In this document: piece by piece, positions 45,751 to 55,013 of the stretch
Numbering within the stretch: the first letter of the stretch is position 1
How the letters are laid out: every line of letters starts with the position of its first letter
Origin: Pseudomonadales bacterium
GTDB taxonomy: Bacteria; Pseudomonadota; Gammaproteobacteria; Pseudomonadales; DC-out160
Direction: 5' to 3'
Assembly: GCA_019090455.1 (NCBI GenBank)
Contig: JAHRWA010000010.1
Location: 147,366 to 211,365 of the forward strand
DNA: 64,000 nt
Translations under genes and position numbers: made by a program
The notes under the pieces: model-generated
Told to the model about the DNA's origin: nothing
Databases searched by the model: none
Seen by the model: the letters and a program-made list of their open reading frames with translations, nothing else

Positions 45751-45833
45751 CAGTTACTTTTCTCTCTTTGATTCACTGCGTGGAGAACTTCTAATAGCGC
45801 TCCTATGTAGGTTGAACTAGTTTATTGAACGAC

Positions 45834-46430
45834 TCATGGCACATATCGAATGAGCATAATATCCTTCAATTTTAGCTCGCTTTCTAACTGGGCTAACACC
45901 TCTTCGGCTTTTTTTCTTTTCAGCTCAGGCCCCACATAAACACGAGTCATCGCACTATCATTATCGGTAGTTGTGCCTCTATTTGTAGTCGTGCCTGGCA
46001 GCGTCTCCAAATACGCATTGTAACCTTGCTTTTGCAGCTTGCCGACCAATTCTTGGGCATTATCCGTTTTTTTAAAGCTGGCCAACTGTATCGTCCACGC
46101 TCCCTGAAAAGAACGCTTTAGGTTCGTACTCGTTGCCACTGAATCATCAGCATCACCTTCGATGCCATTAGATCCGACACTATCAGAGTCAACATCCTCA
46201 GCTATGAAAGCCAACCGGTCCGCATTAATTTGATTAATTGCATTTTGCTTACGCGTATCACTGGATGCCACCAAAGGAATAGTGCTAAACACGGCAGGCT
46301 GATCCGGTAATTGCACCGCATCCAACATGGAATCACTAGCAGGTCTATCCAATAAATTAGGCAAAATAACGACTGCCGCCCCCACTAAAACGACTGCACC
46401 CACTACCCGTTGCTTTAATCCGTCATCCAA
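45834..46430 (-). CDS. dedD: SPOR-domain membrane protein, DedD-like
   Basis: Bitopic inner-membrane protein, 198 residues. Helix near the N-terminus (VGAVVLVGAAVVILPNLL, about 9-26), a low-complexity periplasmic linker, and a C-terminal SPOR domain (about 118-196: WTIQLASFKKTDNAQELVGKLQKQGY cut short here as WTIQLASFK ... VYVGPELKRKKAEEVL) that binds denuded septal peptidoglycan. The start codon is TTG at 46430: AGAGG (46440-46444) lies 9 nt upstream and an in-frame TAG blocks longer versions. folC-dedD-cvpA-purF order as in E. coli. Confidence 0.88.
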   Translation of the reverse strand: MDDGLKQRVVGAVVLVGAAVVILPNLLDRPASDSMLDAVQLPDQPAVFSTIPLVASSDTRKQNAINQINADRLAFIAEDVDSDSVGSNGIEGDADDSVATSTNLKRSFQGAWTIQLASFKKTDNAQELVGKLQKQGYNAYLETLPGTTTNRGTTTDNDSAMTRVYVGPELKRKKAEEVLAQLESELKLKDIMLIRYVP

Positions 46431-46463
46431 AATCCAATGCCTCTATAATTTCGATCCTTCCTT

Positions 46464-47780
46464 TCATAATTCTTGCCGCTCATTTTGAGTATAGAATTGT
46501 AAGGCTTCCGCCACTGTGTAGAAAGAGCCAAAGACTACAATTAGGGTTTTTTGATCATTAATCAAAGACAGATGTAATAGCGCTTCTCGTACGGTAGTAA
46601 AACACTGCGCATTATCTATATGATTCGTTTGCAAAGACGAATGTAACTGTTCAATTGTGGACGCTCTTGGTGCATCCAAAGATGCTATTAACCAACTATC
46701 CACAACACCACTCATCACTTTAATAACCGCATCGCTGTCCTTGTCCTTAAGCGCACTATAGAGAGCAATGACCTTATTGTATTTTAGGCGAATTTTTACA
46801 AGTTGCTCTGCAAGATAGCTAGCGGCTTGCTCATTGTGAGCAACATCAACCAATACCGTCATCTTGCCAATATTGAGCTGTTGCAACCGCCCGGCCAAAC
46901 TAACCTTTTCAATACCTGCTATTACCTGATGATTAGCTATTTCAAAAGGTAAGAATGGCAACACTTGTAAAGCAACGCAGACATTAGCTAACGGAATTTT
47001 AGTCGGAGGTAATCCATTTATCGCGACCGGGTCATTCCTCTCATCTATGCCCTGCCACCTCCATTTAGCACTCCCCTGCCTAACCTCTATGGCTGTTGTA
47101 TCAAATAGGGTTGTTGCGTCAAACTGAGACCTGGAAATAAAAGGGAAGGCCCTTTTGGTTAGCTCCTCCTGCACCATTACCGGCAAATTATCGGCACCAC
47201 TAATAAACGGTTTACCATCCCGCATAATCGCAGCCTTTTCAGCGGCAATGGATTCCAAAGTTGTGCCCAACCAATCCGTATGATCGAAACCAATACTGGT
47301 GAGAACAGAGACATCAGGTTCTACAGCATTGACCGCGTCTAATCGTCCTCCTAACCCCACTTCGAGCAAGAGAACATCTAAGGGCTCTCTTTTAAAAAGC
47401 CAAAGCGCTGACAGCGTTGCAAATTCAAAATAAGTTAAAGAGATGCCCTGACGGATGTCATCTATTGCAGAAAAACTTTCACAGAAACTTTGATCTGATA
47501 CCATCCGACCATTGATACGAACTCTTTCGTTATACTGAAGCAAATGGGGTGATGTATAGGCTCCAACACACAATCCGGCCTCAAGCAACACTGACTCCAA
47601 TGCCGCTATAGTGGTTCCCTTGCCATTAGTGCCTGCGATTGTCACCACAAATGGCGTCGGCGAGAGAACCCCCGCTCTATCAGCAACCTGCTGAACGCGA
47701 TCCAATCCCAGTTTTATCTCGGACGGATGCACGGACTCGATATAATCAAGCCACTTTGCTAGCGACTTTTTAGGTTTCAT
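46464..47780 (-). CDS. folC: Bifunctional folylpolyglutamate/dihydrofolate synthase
   Basis: Adds glutamate to dihydropteroate and folates. 438 residues (E. coli 422). ATP loop VTIAGTNGKGTTIAALES (P-loop TNGKGT), Mur-ligase-type LLEVGLGGRLDAVN, SIGFDHTDWLG, and VDVAHNEQA in the C-domain. Next to dedD as in other gammaproteobacteria. The accD gene normally just upstream is missing here; only 111 nt separate folC from trpA. Confidence 0.96.
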   Translation of the reverse strand: MKPKKSLAKWLDYIESVHPSEIKLGLDRVQQVADRAGVLSPTPFVVTIAGTNGKGTTIAALESVLLEAGLCVGAYTSPHLLQYNERVRINGRMVSDQSFCESFSAIDDIRQGISLTYFEFATLSALWLFKREPLDVLLLEVGLGGRLDAVNAVEPDVSVLTSIGFDHTDWLGTTLESIAAEKAAIMRDGKPFISGADNLPVMVQEELTKRAFPFISRSQFDATTLFDTTAIEVRQGSAKWRWQGIDERNDPVAINGLPPTKIPLANVCVALQVLPFLPFEIANHQVIAGIEKVSLAGRLQQLNIGKMTVLVDVAHNEQAASYLAEQLVKIRLKYNKVIALYSALKDKDSDAVIKVMSGVVDSWLIASLDAPRASTIEQLHSSLQTNHIDNAQCFTTVREALLHLSLINDQKTLIVVFGSFYTVAEALQFYTQNERQEL

Positions 47781-47891
47781 GGATCAAGTTACACCAGCAT
47801 TCGTTTTAGCGAAAAAGTTCACTAATCAACGCAATCATTATTCTGAAAAATTTAACTTAAAAAAGAGAATTATCGAACAACGAAAACCCTG

Positions 47892-48698
47892 CTATGCGGA
47901 ATCCATCGCTAATCTTAAGTTCCGCATAAATTGACATAACTCTTCTGGGATTGAACCGGGATTATCCTGGCGATCCTTCATACGGTTTACAATGGCACTG
48001 CCAACGACAACACCTTCTGCTACTTTCGACACGGCGGCCGCTGACTCAGCGTCTTTAATTCCAAAGCCAACGGAAATGGGTAAATTAGTATGGCGAGCCA
48101 TAACGGCCATTTTCTCAGTCACTTCAGCCACATTCAGACTGGCAGCCCCCGTTACGCCTTTCAAAGAAACATAATAAATGTAGCCTGAACTGGCATCAGA
48201 TATAATTTTAATCCGCGCTTCGGTAGTCGTCGGTGCCACCAAAAATACCCGTGACAATTCATATTTATCCGTCAACGCAATATATTCATCTGCCTCTTCG
48301 GGAGGTAAGTCGACAATAATATTACCGTCGACTCCCGCTTCATGAGCAGCACGGATAAACTTTTCATACCCCATCACTTCTATCGGGTTTAAGTACCCCA
48401 TTAAGATAATTGGCGTCGTATCATCTTTCTGTCGGAATTCTTTCACCATTGCCAGAACGTGAGTCAAACTCACATCATGTGCAAGCGCTCTCTCAACTGC
48501 CTGCTGTATCACAGGCCCATCGGCCATGGGATCGGAAAATGGCACTCCCACTTCCACAATGTCAGCGCCGCCTTCCACCAAGGCATGCATCGCCTTAACT
48601 GTGCAATCTGGCTGAGGATCTCCAGCCGTCAGGTAGGGTATTAATGCAGTTTTATTTTTCGCCTTGAGTTGTTCAAAGCAAGCCTTAACTCGGCTCAT
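47892..48698 (-). CDS. trpA: Tryptophan synthase alpha chain
   Basis: Cleaves indole-3-glycerol phosphate to indole and G3P, passing indole to TrpB. 268 residues, the usual length. Catalytic Glu in VEVGVPFSDP and Asp in DPMADGP; phosphate site in SVGFGIKD and VVGSAIV. It lies 75 nt after trpB on the minus strand, in the order trpF-trpB-trpA. Confidence 0.97.
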   Translation of the reverse strand: MSRVKACFEQLKAKNKTALIPYLTAGDPQPDCTVKAMHALVEGGADIVEVGVPFSDPMADGPVIQQAVERALAHDVSLTHVLAMVKEFRQKDDTTPIILMGYLNPIEVMGYEKFIRAAHEAGVDGNIIVDLPPEEADEYIALTDKYELSRVFLVAPTTTEARIKIISDASSGYIYYVSLKGVTGAASLNVAEVTEKMAVMARHTNLPISVGFGIKDAESAAAVSKVAEGVVVGSAIVNRMKDRQDNPGSIPEELCQFMRNLRLAMDSA

Positions 48699-48773
48699 AC
48701 GGATCTCCGTATATTAAAATCAGAATGGATGTTGATATGATTGTTAGGGATGACTACCACTAGCACGTACTCC

Positions 48774-50009
48774 CTAATCCGATTCAGGCGCGAGACCCAA
48801 GCCGATACCATCAATGTCTGCCACTGTATGAATATCTTTATCACCTCGTCCCGACAAATTAACAATGATAACTTGATCCTTGTCCATCGTGGGCGCGAGT
48901 TTCTCTACATAAGCCAATGCATGACTAGACTCTAACGCCGGCATAATACCTTCAACTAAAGTCAACTTCCTAAATGCGGCAAGTGCTTCATTGTCATCTA
49001 CAGATACATAGTTAGCGCGACCAATATCTTTTAACCAAGAGTGCTCTGGCCCCACTCCTGGATAATCTAAGCCTGCTGATATGGAATGTGTATGAATAAT
49101 CTGTCCGTTATCGTCTTCCATCAGATAAGTCCGGTTTCCATGTAAGACACCCGGTCTGCCTGCGGCAAGTGGAGCCGCATGTTGGCCTGTTTCAATACCC
49201 AATCCAGCAGCCTCCACTCCATACATAACAACACTCTCATCCTCCAAAAAAGGATGAAACAAACCAATCGCATTGGAGCCCCCGCCAATACAAGCTACCA
49301 GAGCATCAGGCAGCTTTCCTTCTTGCTCCAGACACTGACGCCGAGCTTCTCTCCCGATAACACTTTGAAAATCACGCACCAACTGGGGATATGGCGCAGG
49401 TCCAGCGACGGTACCAATGATATAGAATGTATCATCTACATTGGTCACCCAATCACGCATGGCCTCATTCATCGCATCCTTTAAGGTTTTCGATCCCGAG
49501 GTTACCGGGAAGACATCCGCTCCCAAAAGTTTCATACGATAGACATTGAGCGCCTGACGCTTTACATCTTCCACGCCCATAAATATCTGACATTTCATGC
49601 CTAATCGTGCCGCCACTGTCGCCGTCGCGACACCGTGTTGACCAGCACCAGTCTCGGCTATGATTCTGGTTTTCCCCGAGTGCTTTGCCAATAACGCCTG
49701 CCCAATCGTATTATTAACTTTATGCGCGCCGGTGTGATTTAAATCTTCTCGCTTAAGATAAATTTTGGCGCCACCAAGTTGTTGGGTCCACCGTTTTGCA
49801 AAATACAACGGTGATGGTCGACCCACATAGTGCGCGAGATCGGCATCAAACTCCGCCAGAAAATCCGCATCATTCATTAACCGCCGGTACATTTCATCAA
49901 GATCATCCAAAGCACTCATTAGCGTTTCAGAAACAAACCGACCACCGTAAGGACCAAAATGCCCTTTGTCATCAGGATACGAAGAATAATTTATCTTACC
50001 GCTGGACAC
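48774..50009 (-). CDS. trpB: Tryptophan synthase beta chain
   Basis: PLP enzyme that condenses indole and serine. 411 residues. The PLP lysine is Lys97 in HTGAHKVNN, with the phosphate loop GGGSNAIG and the ETGAGQHG stretch. The start is GTG at 50009, inside trpF, whose stop is at 49996: a 14-bp overlap with GGGAG at a 6-nt gap from the GTG, suggesting translational coupling. A TrpB1-type chain (with trpA adjacent). Confidence 0.97.
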   Translation of the reverse strand: MSSGKINYSSYPDDKGHFGPYGGRFVSETLMSALDDLDEMYRRLMNDADFLAEFDADLAHYVGRPSPLYFAKRWTQQLGGAKIYLKREDLNHTGAHKVNNTIGQALLAKHSGKTRIIAETGAGQHGVATATVAARLGMKCQIFMGVEDVKRQALNVYRMKLLGADVFPVTSGSKTLKDAMNEAMRDWVTNVDDTFYIIGTVAGPAPYPQLVRDFQSVIGREARRQCLEQEGKLPDALVACIGGGSNAIGLFHPFLEDESVVMYGVEAAGLGIETGQHAAPLAAGRPGVLHGNRTYLMEDDNGQIIHTHSISAGLDYPGVGPEHSWLKDIGRANYVSVDDNEALAAFRKLTLVEGIMPALESSHALAYVEKLAPTMDKDQVIIVNLSGRGDKDIHTVADIDGIGLGLAPESD

Positions 50010-50646
50010 TGTTAACTCCCGTTATAAATTCAGCTACTTTTTTTGGATCTTTGATTCCTTTGCTCGCCTCTACTCCACCACTAACATCCACTGCATAGGG
50101 GAGAGTTTCTGTAATGGCACTCTCTACATTGCCAGGTGTTAAGCCACCGGCCAAAACAATCGGTGTAGACAGCACATCTTCGCACTCGACTTCACTCTGA
50201 TCGTCACGAACCCAGCTCCACTCGAAAACCTCTCCAGTACCACCTGGTACTCCAGGTTTATAAGCATCGAGCAACAGTGCAGATGCGGATGGATACCCAG
50301 TCAATGCATCCTCGATCGATTGCTTGCTCTTAACTCGAATGGCTTTAATGTAGGGAAGAGTAAATTGCTCGCAAAACTGAAGAGATTCATTCCCATGAAA
50401 CTGAAGACAATCTATCGCACACTGGCTTATCACCTCTTCGACAGTCGCTTTTTCAGCATCAACAAACAAAGCCACTTTCGACACAAAAGCGGGTATTGCA
50501 GAGCATATCTCAGCGAGTTTTTTAATGCTTACCGCTCTAGGGCTTTTTTCGTAAAGTACAAACCCCAACGCATCGGCTCCACAATGAACCGCCCAAAGGC
50601 CGTCCTCAATGGAGGTAATACCGCATATTTTCACTCTCGTTCGCAT
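49996..50646 (-). CDS. trpF: Phosphoribosylanthranilate isomerase
   Basis: Stand-alone TrpF (not fused to TrpC), 216 residues. TIM-barrel start [13 protein letters not shown] with the catalytic Cys in ICGI, and the catalytic Asp in LFVDAEK region; [21 protein letters not shown] closes the phosphate site (seen as VDVSGGVE). It overlaps trpB by 14 bp. It lies 135 nt after truA. Confidence 0.95.
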   Translation of the reverse strand: MRTRVKICGITSIEDGLWAVHCGADALGFVLYEKSPRAVSIKKLAEICSAIPAFVSKVALFVDAEKATVEEVISQCAIDCLQFHGNESLQFCEQFTLPYIKAIRVKSKQSIEDALTGYPSASALLLDAYKPGVPGGTGEVFEWSWVRDDQSEVECEDVLSTPIVLAGGLTPGNVESAITETLPYAVDVSGGVEASKGIKDPKKVAEFITGVNSVQR

Positions 50647-50781
50647 GAGTAACTGCCTGACAAAAAGCTCACTAAGATCGACTCGGGCCTCGTATATTTC
50701 ACCGGTAGAGCCTTAGAAAAGGGGTGTAATTCTATCAGATTCTAGCGACAAATGTTGGCCAGAATCGTCGCTTCAATCGAA

Positions 50782-51579
50782 TCACACAGGCAAATAAGGC
50801 ATCACCGGAATCTTGTAATCAGCCATGGGGATTTCAAACTCCTTTGGATACTCTACGCCCACAAAATAGAGACCGAAAGGCAGTGCTGTAACCCCGCCTT
50901 TGGTCCTATCTCTATAATCCAACACCTCTTTTGCCCATTCCACAGGATGTTCACCGCTGCCAATACTCATCAACACCCCCACGATATTCCTAACCATATG
51001 CTGTAGAAAGGCATTGGCTTTGATATCCAATGCAATGACATCGCCTACTTTTGTTATTTCCATAGAATGCACGCTTCTCACGGCGCTCTTAGCCTGACAC
51101 GCGACAGCGCGATAAGACGAAAAATCATGCTTTCCCACAAGATAATTCGCAGCAGCCTGCATTGCCTCTAGGTTTAGAGGGCGGTAATTCCAAGTCATTT
51201 GAGTACTCAGTAATGCTTGCCGAACCGGACAGTTATAAATGAGGTAACGATAGGAACGGCTCTGAGCAGAAAATCGAGCATGAAAGTCATCGGACACTAC
51301 CTTAGCCCAGCGAATACAAATATCCCTAGGCAAATTAGTAGTGCCCCCCATCACCCAGGCCTTGTCATTACGCTGAGAGAGAGTATCAAAGTGAACTACC
51401 TGCTGAGTTGCATGCACCCCAGTATCGGTTCTACCTGCACAGATCAACTTTACTGGATGGTCCGCAACAAATGACAATGCTTGTTCCAGCATCGCTTGTA
51501 CCGTATTTGGCGTATGCTTTTGAGACTGCCATCCACAATACTGACTACCGTCATACTCGATACCGAGAGCAATACGCAT
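50782..51579 (-). CDS. truA: tRNA pseudouridine(38-40) synthase
   Basis: Modifies U38-U40 in the anticodon arm of many tRNAs. 265 residues (E. coli 270). Catalytic Asp52 in AGRTDTGVHA, with FHARFSAQSRSYRYLIYN and FLQHMVRNIVG typical. Located between fimV and trpF, the conserved order in Pseudomonas and relatives. Confidence 0.96.
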   Translation of the reverse strand: MRIALGIEYDGSQYCGWQSQKHTPNTVQAMLEQALSFVADHPVKLICAGRTDTGVHATQQVVHFDTLSQRNDKAWVMGGTTNLPRDICIRWAKVVSDDFHARFSAQSRSYRYLIYNCPVRQALLSTQMTWNYRPLNLEAMQAAANYLVGKHDFSSYRAVACQAKSAVRSVHSMEITKVGDVIALDIKANAFLQHMVRNIVGVLMSIGSGEHPVEWAKEVLDYRDRTKGGVTALPFGLYFVGVEYPKEFEIPMADYKIPVMPYLPV

Positions 51580-51610
51580 AAACTACCGTCTCCACTCAAC
51601 ACTCAAAAAC

Positions 51611-51638
51611 AAACATGCCCCATATAAGGGGCATGTTT
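51611..51638 (-). terminator. fimV terminator
   Basis: AAACATGCCCC (51611-51621) and GGGGCATGTTT (51628-51638), 11-bp stem with a 6-nt loop. On the minus strand it is followed by GTTTTTG. It is 32 nt after the fimV stop. Confidence 0.82.
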
Positions 51639-51669
51639 ATACACTGCTAACCACTAGAGTCAACCTCGA

Positions 51670-54600
51670 TCAACCAACTCGTTGCAGCAACGTTTTCGCC
51701 TCCTCCTGCTGCTCGCCATTACCTTCGATAAGCACCTCATCAAGAATATCTTTGGCCCCATCTCTATCGCCCATATCAATGTAGGCTCTTGCCAAATCTA
51801 ATTTAGTGGATGTTTCATCTGCGTCAGAGAGGAAATCCATATCGTCATGACCTTCTTCAGCACCCGTATCCATAATTTGGGTATCATCATCCGCTGCTTC
51901 TGCGACAGATTCCATTCCCTCATCGAGAGAATCCTCATCGAGAGAAAAGCTATCGTCTAAATCTGCATTCAGAGTTTCATCTAGCTCAAAATCAGTTTCA
52001 GTATCGGCAAGCAGGTTTGTCTGCTCCTCCAGCTCCGCCAACCCTTCGATTGCTTCGCTTTCCGCTAATTCGATTTCATCATCAAGACTGAAGTCCATAT
52101 CAATTTCTTCGGTGCTCTCAATGGACGCGACACTATCGGTATCATAAGAGCCGTCAGCTGTATCATGAGAGCCTTCAGCTGTATCATAAGAACCTTCAGC
52201 TGTATCATAAGAACTTTCGTCCGCGGTTAAGGTGCCATCAGCAGAAACAGCGTCATCTGGTCCCTCTACATCTGCGATACTCTCTATATCGGTAGCTTCA
52301 TCTTCAGTGAGTTCGTCATCAAGGCTGAAGTCCAAATCATCATCTTCAAGACTTAAATCCAGCGTTTCATCAGTAACATCTTCTTCAAGAGCGGTTTCAT
52401 CTTCACCAAAATCCACCGGCTCACCCAAACCACCGGCGCTATCCACTGCCAAGGTTTGATCCGTATCGTCGAGTGAAAAATCATCCTCACCAAAACCACC
52501 TTCCGAAAGCCTCTCTTCTAAGTCATCCAATGATGGCAGCGCTTCTTCACTTTGATCATCTGCCGTCTCAAAAGAAAACTCAGTATCTTGGGTCTCTTCG
52601 CCATCGAGCGAGAGATCCAATCCAAGAGAGTCTAGGGTGTCATCTGTGGCAACTACAGCCGTATTTTCATCGCCATGTACTTTTAAGCTCAACTCAGCAA
52701 CCGCAGCATTAACGTCCGCATCACCGACTTCTTTTAGTATTTCCTCATGTAAGCTAAATTTATCAGCCTCACCCGTTTCCACAAAAACTTCTAACAATTT
52801 AAGTCTGACATCAGTTCTATCGGGATGACCCGAAATGGCTTTTTCCAACATTTCTACGGCTTGTGGAAAACGCCCATAAGCAATGTAAATGTCCGCCTCG
52901 CCGATTACATCTCCAAGCTCTTCTTGTTCAGCAGACTCCTCAATCTCGGAGTCGCTCTCCTCCGCACTATATTCATCTTCTAGCTGTGCCCCTTCCTGCT
53001 CAAATGATTCTTCATCGGTCAATTCTGAGGTACTAAATTCCTCATCGAAAGGCTCAAGCTCGTCTTCTTCTTTCTTTCTACGCCCCATAACAAACATCAC
53101 GCCAACGACAACGAGTATCAGTATCACGGCACCAATATAGATTGAATTCGACATTAGCTGATCGAATAATCCAGGAGACTGAGGCTCTATAGAAACAGCG
53201 CTATCCATCTCCGCTGCTGCCTCTTCAGATTCGGAGCTAATCTCTTCAACTATGATTTCTTCGGCTACAACCTCTTCAGCTTCAACATTCCCCTCTTCGG
53301 TATAGTTAAAATCAACAGCTTCACCGTCTTCAGAAGTGGACTCAGTCTCAGCTGTTTCGAGTGTGGCAGTTTCAAGATTAATCGGTGAGACTTCTAAAGA
53401 TGAAACCTCCTCAGAGTCAGAAGCTTGTTCTGCAACAGTCTCCAACGTTTCATATTCCTGGCCCTGAGCCAACTCATCCTGTTGTTGCTGCTGCAACTTA
53501 CGAGTCAGCTCTTCCAACTCCGCCATTTTCGACTGTAACGCGGCAATTTGATCATTTTTTAAAGAAATAAGATCTTCTGTAGTTTGAACCTGAGTGGTCA
53601 ACTCATCGACCTTACCTCTCAAATCTCGGTTTTGTAATTTAAATCCTTCCAACTCTTCACTGTTAATAGCAGTAGATGTACCACCCTCAACTCCACTGAC
53701 AGCACCCTCATCGCCTACTGCATTACCTTCACTCAAGCCTTCCCCAGCATCGGCAGAAACCAACTTAAGATTTCCACCCATGTTGGAATCCGTGTCGGTA
53801 GAAGTTAATCCTCGAGCCGTACCATCTATTTGAGCAGCTTCAGTCTCATCGGCTCGGGCTTTCCGTTTTTCCGAGATCTTCGCCCGCCACGCTCGATTTT
53901 GTCGCGCTACTTCCTCAATCGCCTGTCGTGTTGTTAATTCTCGCGTTTGATTGACATCAGGCATTCTTAGTACCTGACCTGATTTCATCATATTAATATT
54001 TTGATCAATAAAGGCAGAGGGGTTTTCCCTGACTAAGGCAACCATGGTTTGTTGCATGGAAACATCATCAGATGGTTTTAGTCTTTGGGCTACGTCCCAT
54101 AGATTATCGTTACGCTGAGTTCGATAGGTTGTATTCGAATGCACAGTAGGAGTAGCGTCATTTACCGGAGAATAAACGACTTCGGATTCTTCAACGATGG
54201 AAGTGGGCGAAGAACTAGTAGATGAAGAGCTAGACGGTGAGGACATGCTAGATGAAGCTGGAGATTCTTGGCTGGCAGAAGGCTGCACAGGAGCCGATAC
54301 CAAACTTTTTTCAGCCACTGCAATAACTGGCGGTAAGTCATCAGCAAATACCGGGGGATCAAGCAACAACGTATACTCTCGTAACAAGCGACCCGCTGGC
54401 CAATGTACTTCCACCAAGAAATTAAGGAAGGGCTCTGTGACTGGCTTTCGAGAAGTCACCGTAACATAGCCAGTGCCATCCTCATTGAGTTTCACATTGA
54501 AACTTATGTCACTGAGAAAATAGAAACGTTCAACCCCCGCATTTTTAAAATCTGCCCGTGGCGCTAAACCAGGCAAAATTTCCTCTGCGCTTAAATCCCG

Positions 54601-54741
54601 AGTATGCAATAACTCAATCTTTGCGTTGAGAGGCTGATTTAAATAAGACTCAAGTTTGATTTCCCCAACACCAAGAGCACTCACTATTTGAGGAAGAAAA
54701 GAGATAATGCCAATAAATGCGATCGCCAGCTTGCGAAACAT
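51670..54741 (-). CDS. fimV: FimV, LysM inner-membrane hub protein
   Basis: Polar organiser for type IV pili and cAMP signalling, and a peptidoglycan binder. 1023 residues. Order: signal peptide (1-22), FimV N-domain (GVGEIKLESYLNQPLNA ...), Ser-rich linker (160-185), LysM (about 206-262), coiled coil (about 365-425, rich in Q), acidic stretch, single membrane helix (about 530-553, YIGAVILILVVVGVMFVMG), TPR-like segment (about 615-665), very acidic cytoplasmic part with a 7-residue repeat (842-868), and the conserved C-terminal FimV domain (DLARAYIDMGDRDGAKDIL). That C-domain binds FimL in Pseudomonas; fimL is also in this window. Confidence 0.94.
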   Translation of the reverse strand: MFRKLAIAFIGIISFLPQIVSALGVGEIKLESYLNQPLNAKIELLHTRDLSAEEILPGLAPRADFKNAGVERFYFLSDISFNVKLNEDGTGYVTVTSRKPVTEPFLNFLVEVHWPAGRLLREYTLLLDPPVFADDLPPVIAVAEKSLVSAPVQPSASQESPASSSMSSPSSSSSTSSSPTSIVEESEVVYSPVNDATPTVHSNTTYRTQRNDNLWDVAQRLKPSDDVSMQQTMVALVRENPSAFIDQNINMMKSGQVLRMPDVNQTRELTTRQAIEEVARQNRAWRAKISEKRKARADETEAAQIDGTARGLTSTDTDSNMGGNLKLVSADAGEGLSEGNAVGDEGAVSGVEGGTSTAINSEELEGFKLQNRDLRGKVDELTTQVQTTEDLISLKNDQIAALQSKMAELEELTRKLQQQQQDELAQGQEYETLETVAEQASDSEEVSSLEVSPINLETATLETAETESTSEDGEAVDFNYTEEGNVEAEEVVAEEIIVEEISSESEEAAAEMDSAVSIEPQSPGLFDQLMSNSIYIGAVILILVVVGVMFVMGRRKKEEDELEPFDEEFSTSELTDEESFEQEGAQLEDEYSAEESDSEIEESAEQEELGDVIGEADIYIAYGRFPQAVEMLEKAISGHPDRTDVRLKLLEVFVETGEADKFSLHEEILKEVGDADVNAAVAELSLKVHGDENTAVVATDDTLDSLGLDLSLDGEETQDTEFSFETADDQSEEALPSLDDLEERLSEGGFGEDDFSLDDTDQTLAVDSAGGLGEPVDFGEDETALEEDVTDETLDLSLEDDDLDFSLDDELTEDEATDIESIADVEGPDDAVSADGTLTADESSYDTAEGSYDTAEGSHDTADGSYDTDSVASIESTEEIDMDFSLDDEIELAESEAIEGLAELEEQTNLLADTETDFELDETLNADLDDSFSLDEDSLDEGMESVAEAADDDTQIMDTGAEEGHDDMDFLSDADETSTKLDLARAYIDMGDRDGAKDILDEVLIEGNGEQQEEAKTLLQRVG
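52140..52219. repeat. 21-bp tandem repeat in fimV
   Basis: Units start at 52140, 52161, 52182 and a partial one at 52203 (about 3.8 copies). Each encodes the heptad YDTAEGS or a close variant (HDTADGS in one). Units differ by one to three bases. Length changes would keep the frame. Confidence 0.85.
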
Positions 54742-54816
54742 TAGTTGTTCCTTATTTAAATTTGATTAATACATCTTTGAAGGTGTAGCACACTGCCAAA
54801 TTTGTCCGCTAATAAA

Positions 54817-54845
54817 TATATATGCAATATTTACTCACTCTTCAA
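54817..54845 (-). promoter_or_regulatory. Candidate fimV promoter
   Basis: Minus strand: TTGAAG (54845-54840), 17-bp spacer, TATATA (54822-54817), 76 nt before the fimV ATG. Confidence 0.45.
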
Positions 54846-54925
54846 CCTAACTACCCATACTAGGACAGTAAAATAGTCGATTACATTGAGCTAACGACAA
54901 AGTCAGCTAATTTAAACTGCTATTA

Positions 54926-54954
54926 AATGCTCTATCTACACAGGATAGAGCATT
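54926..54954 (-). terminator. Hairpin downstream of asd
   Basis: AATGCTCTATC (54926-54936) and GATAGAGCATT (54944-54954), 11-bp perfect stem, 7-nt loop, 60 nt after the asd stop. Only a short T-run follows on the minus strand. Confidence 0.6.
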
Positions 54955-55013
54955 ATTACAGTATTTACCGGCTTTACCTCGAACGTGTCAGACATAACAA
55001 CGTTAAGTATCAA

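Noticed and set aside
50647..50781. Trp leader peptide or attenuator before trpF
   Set aside because: No short ORF with tandem Trp codons and no terminator/antiterminator pair is visible on the minus strand.
52232..53140. Serine-rich plus-strand ORFs opposite fimV
   Set aside because: They are the antisense image of the Asp/Glu/Ser codons of fimV and have no independent support.
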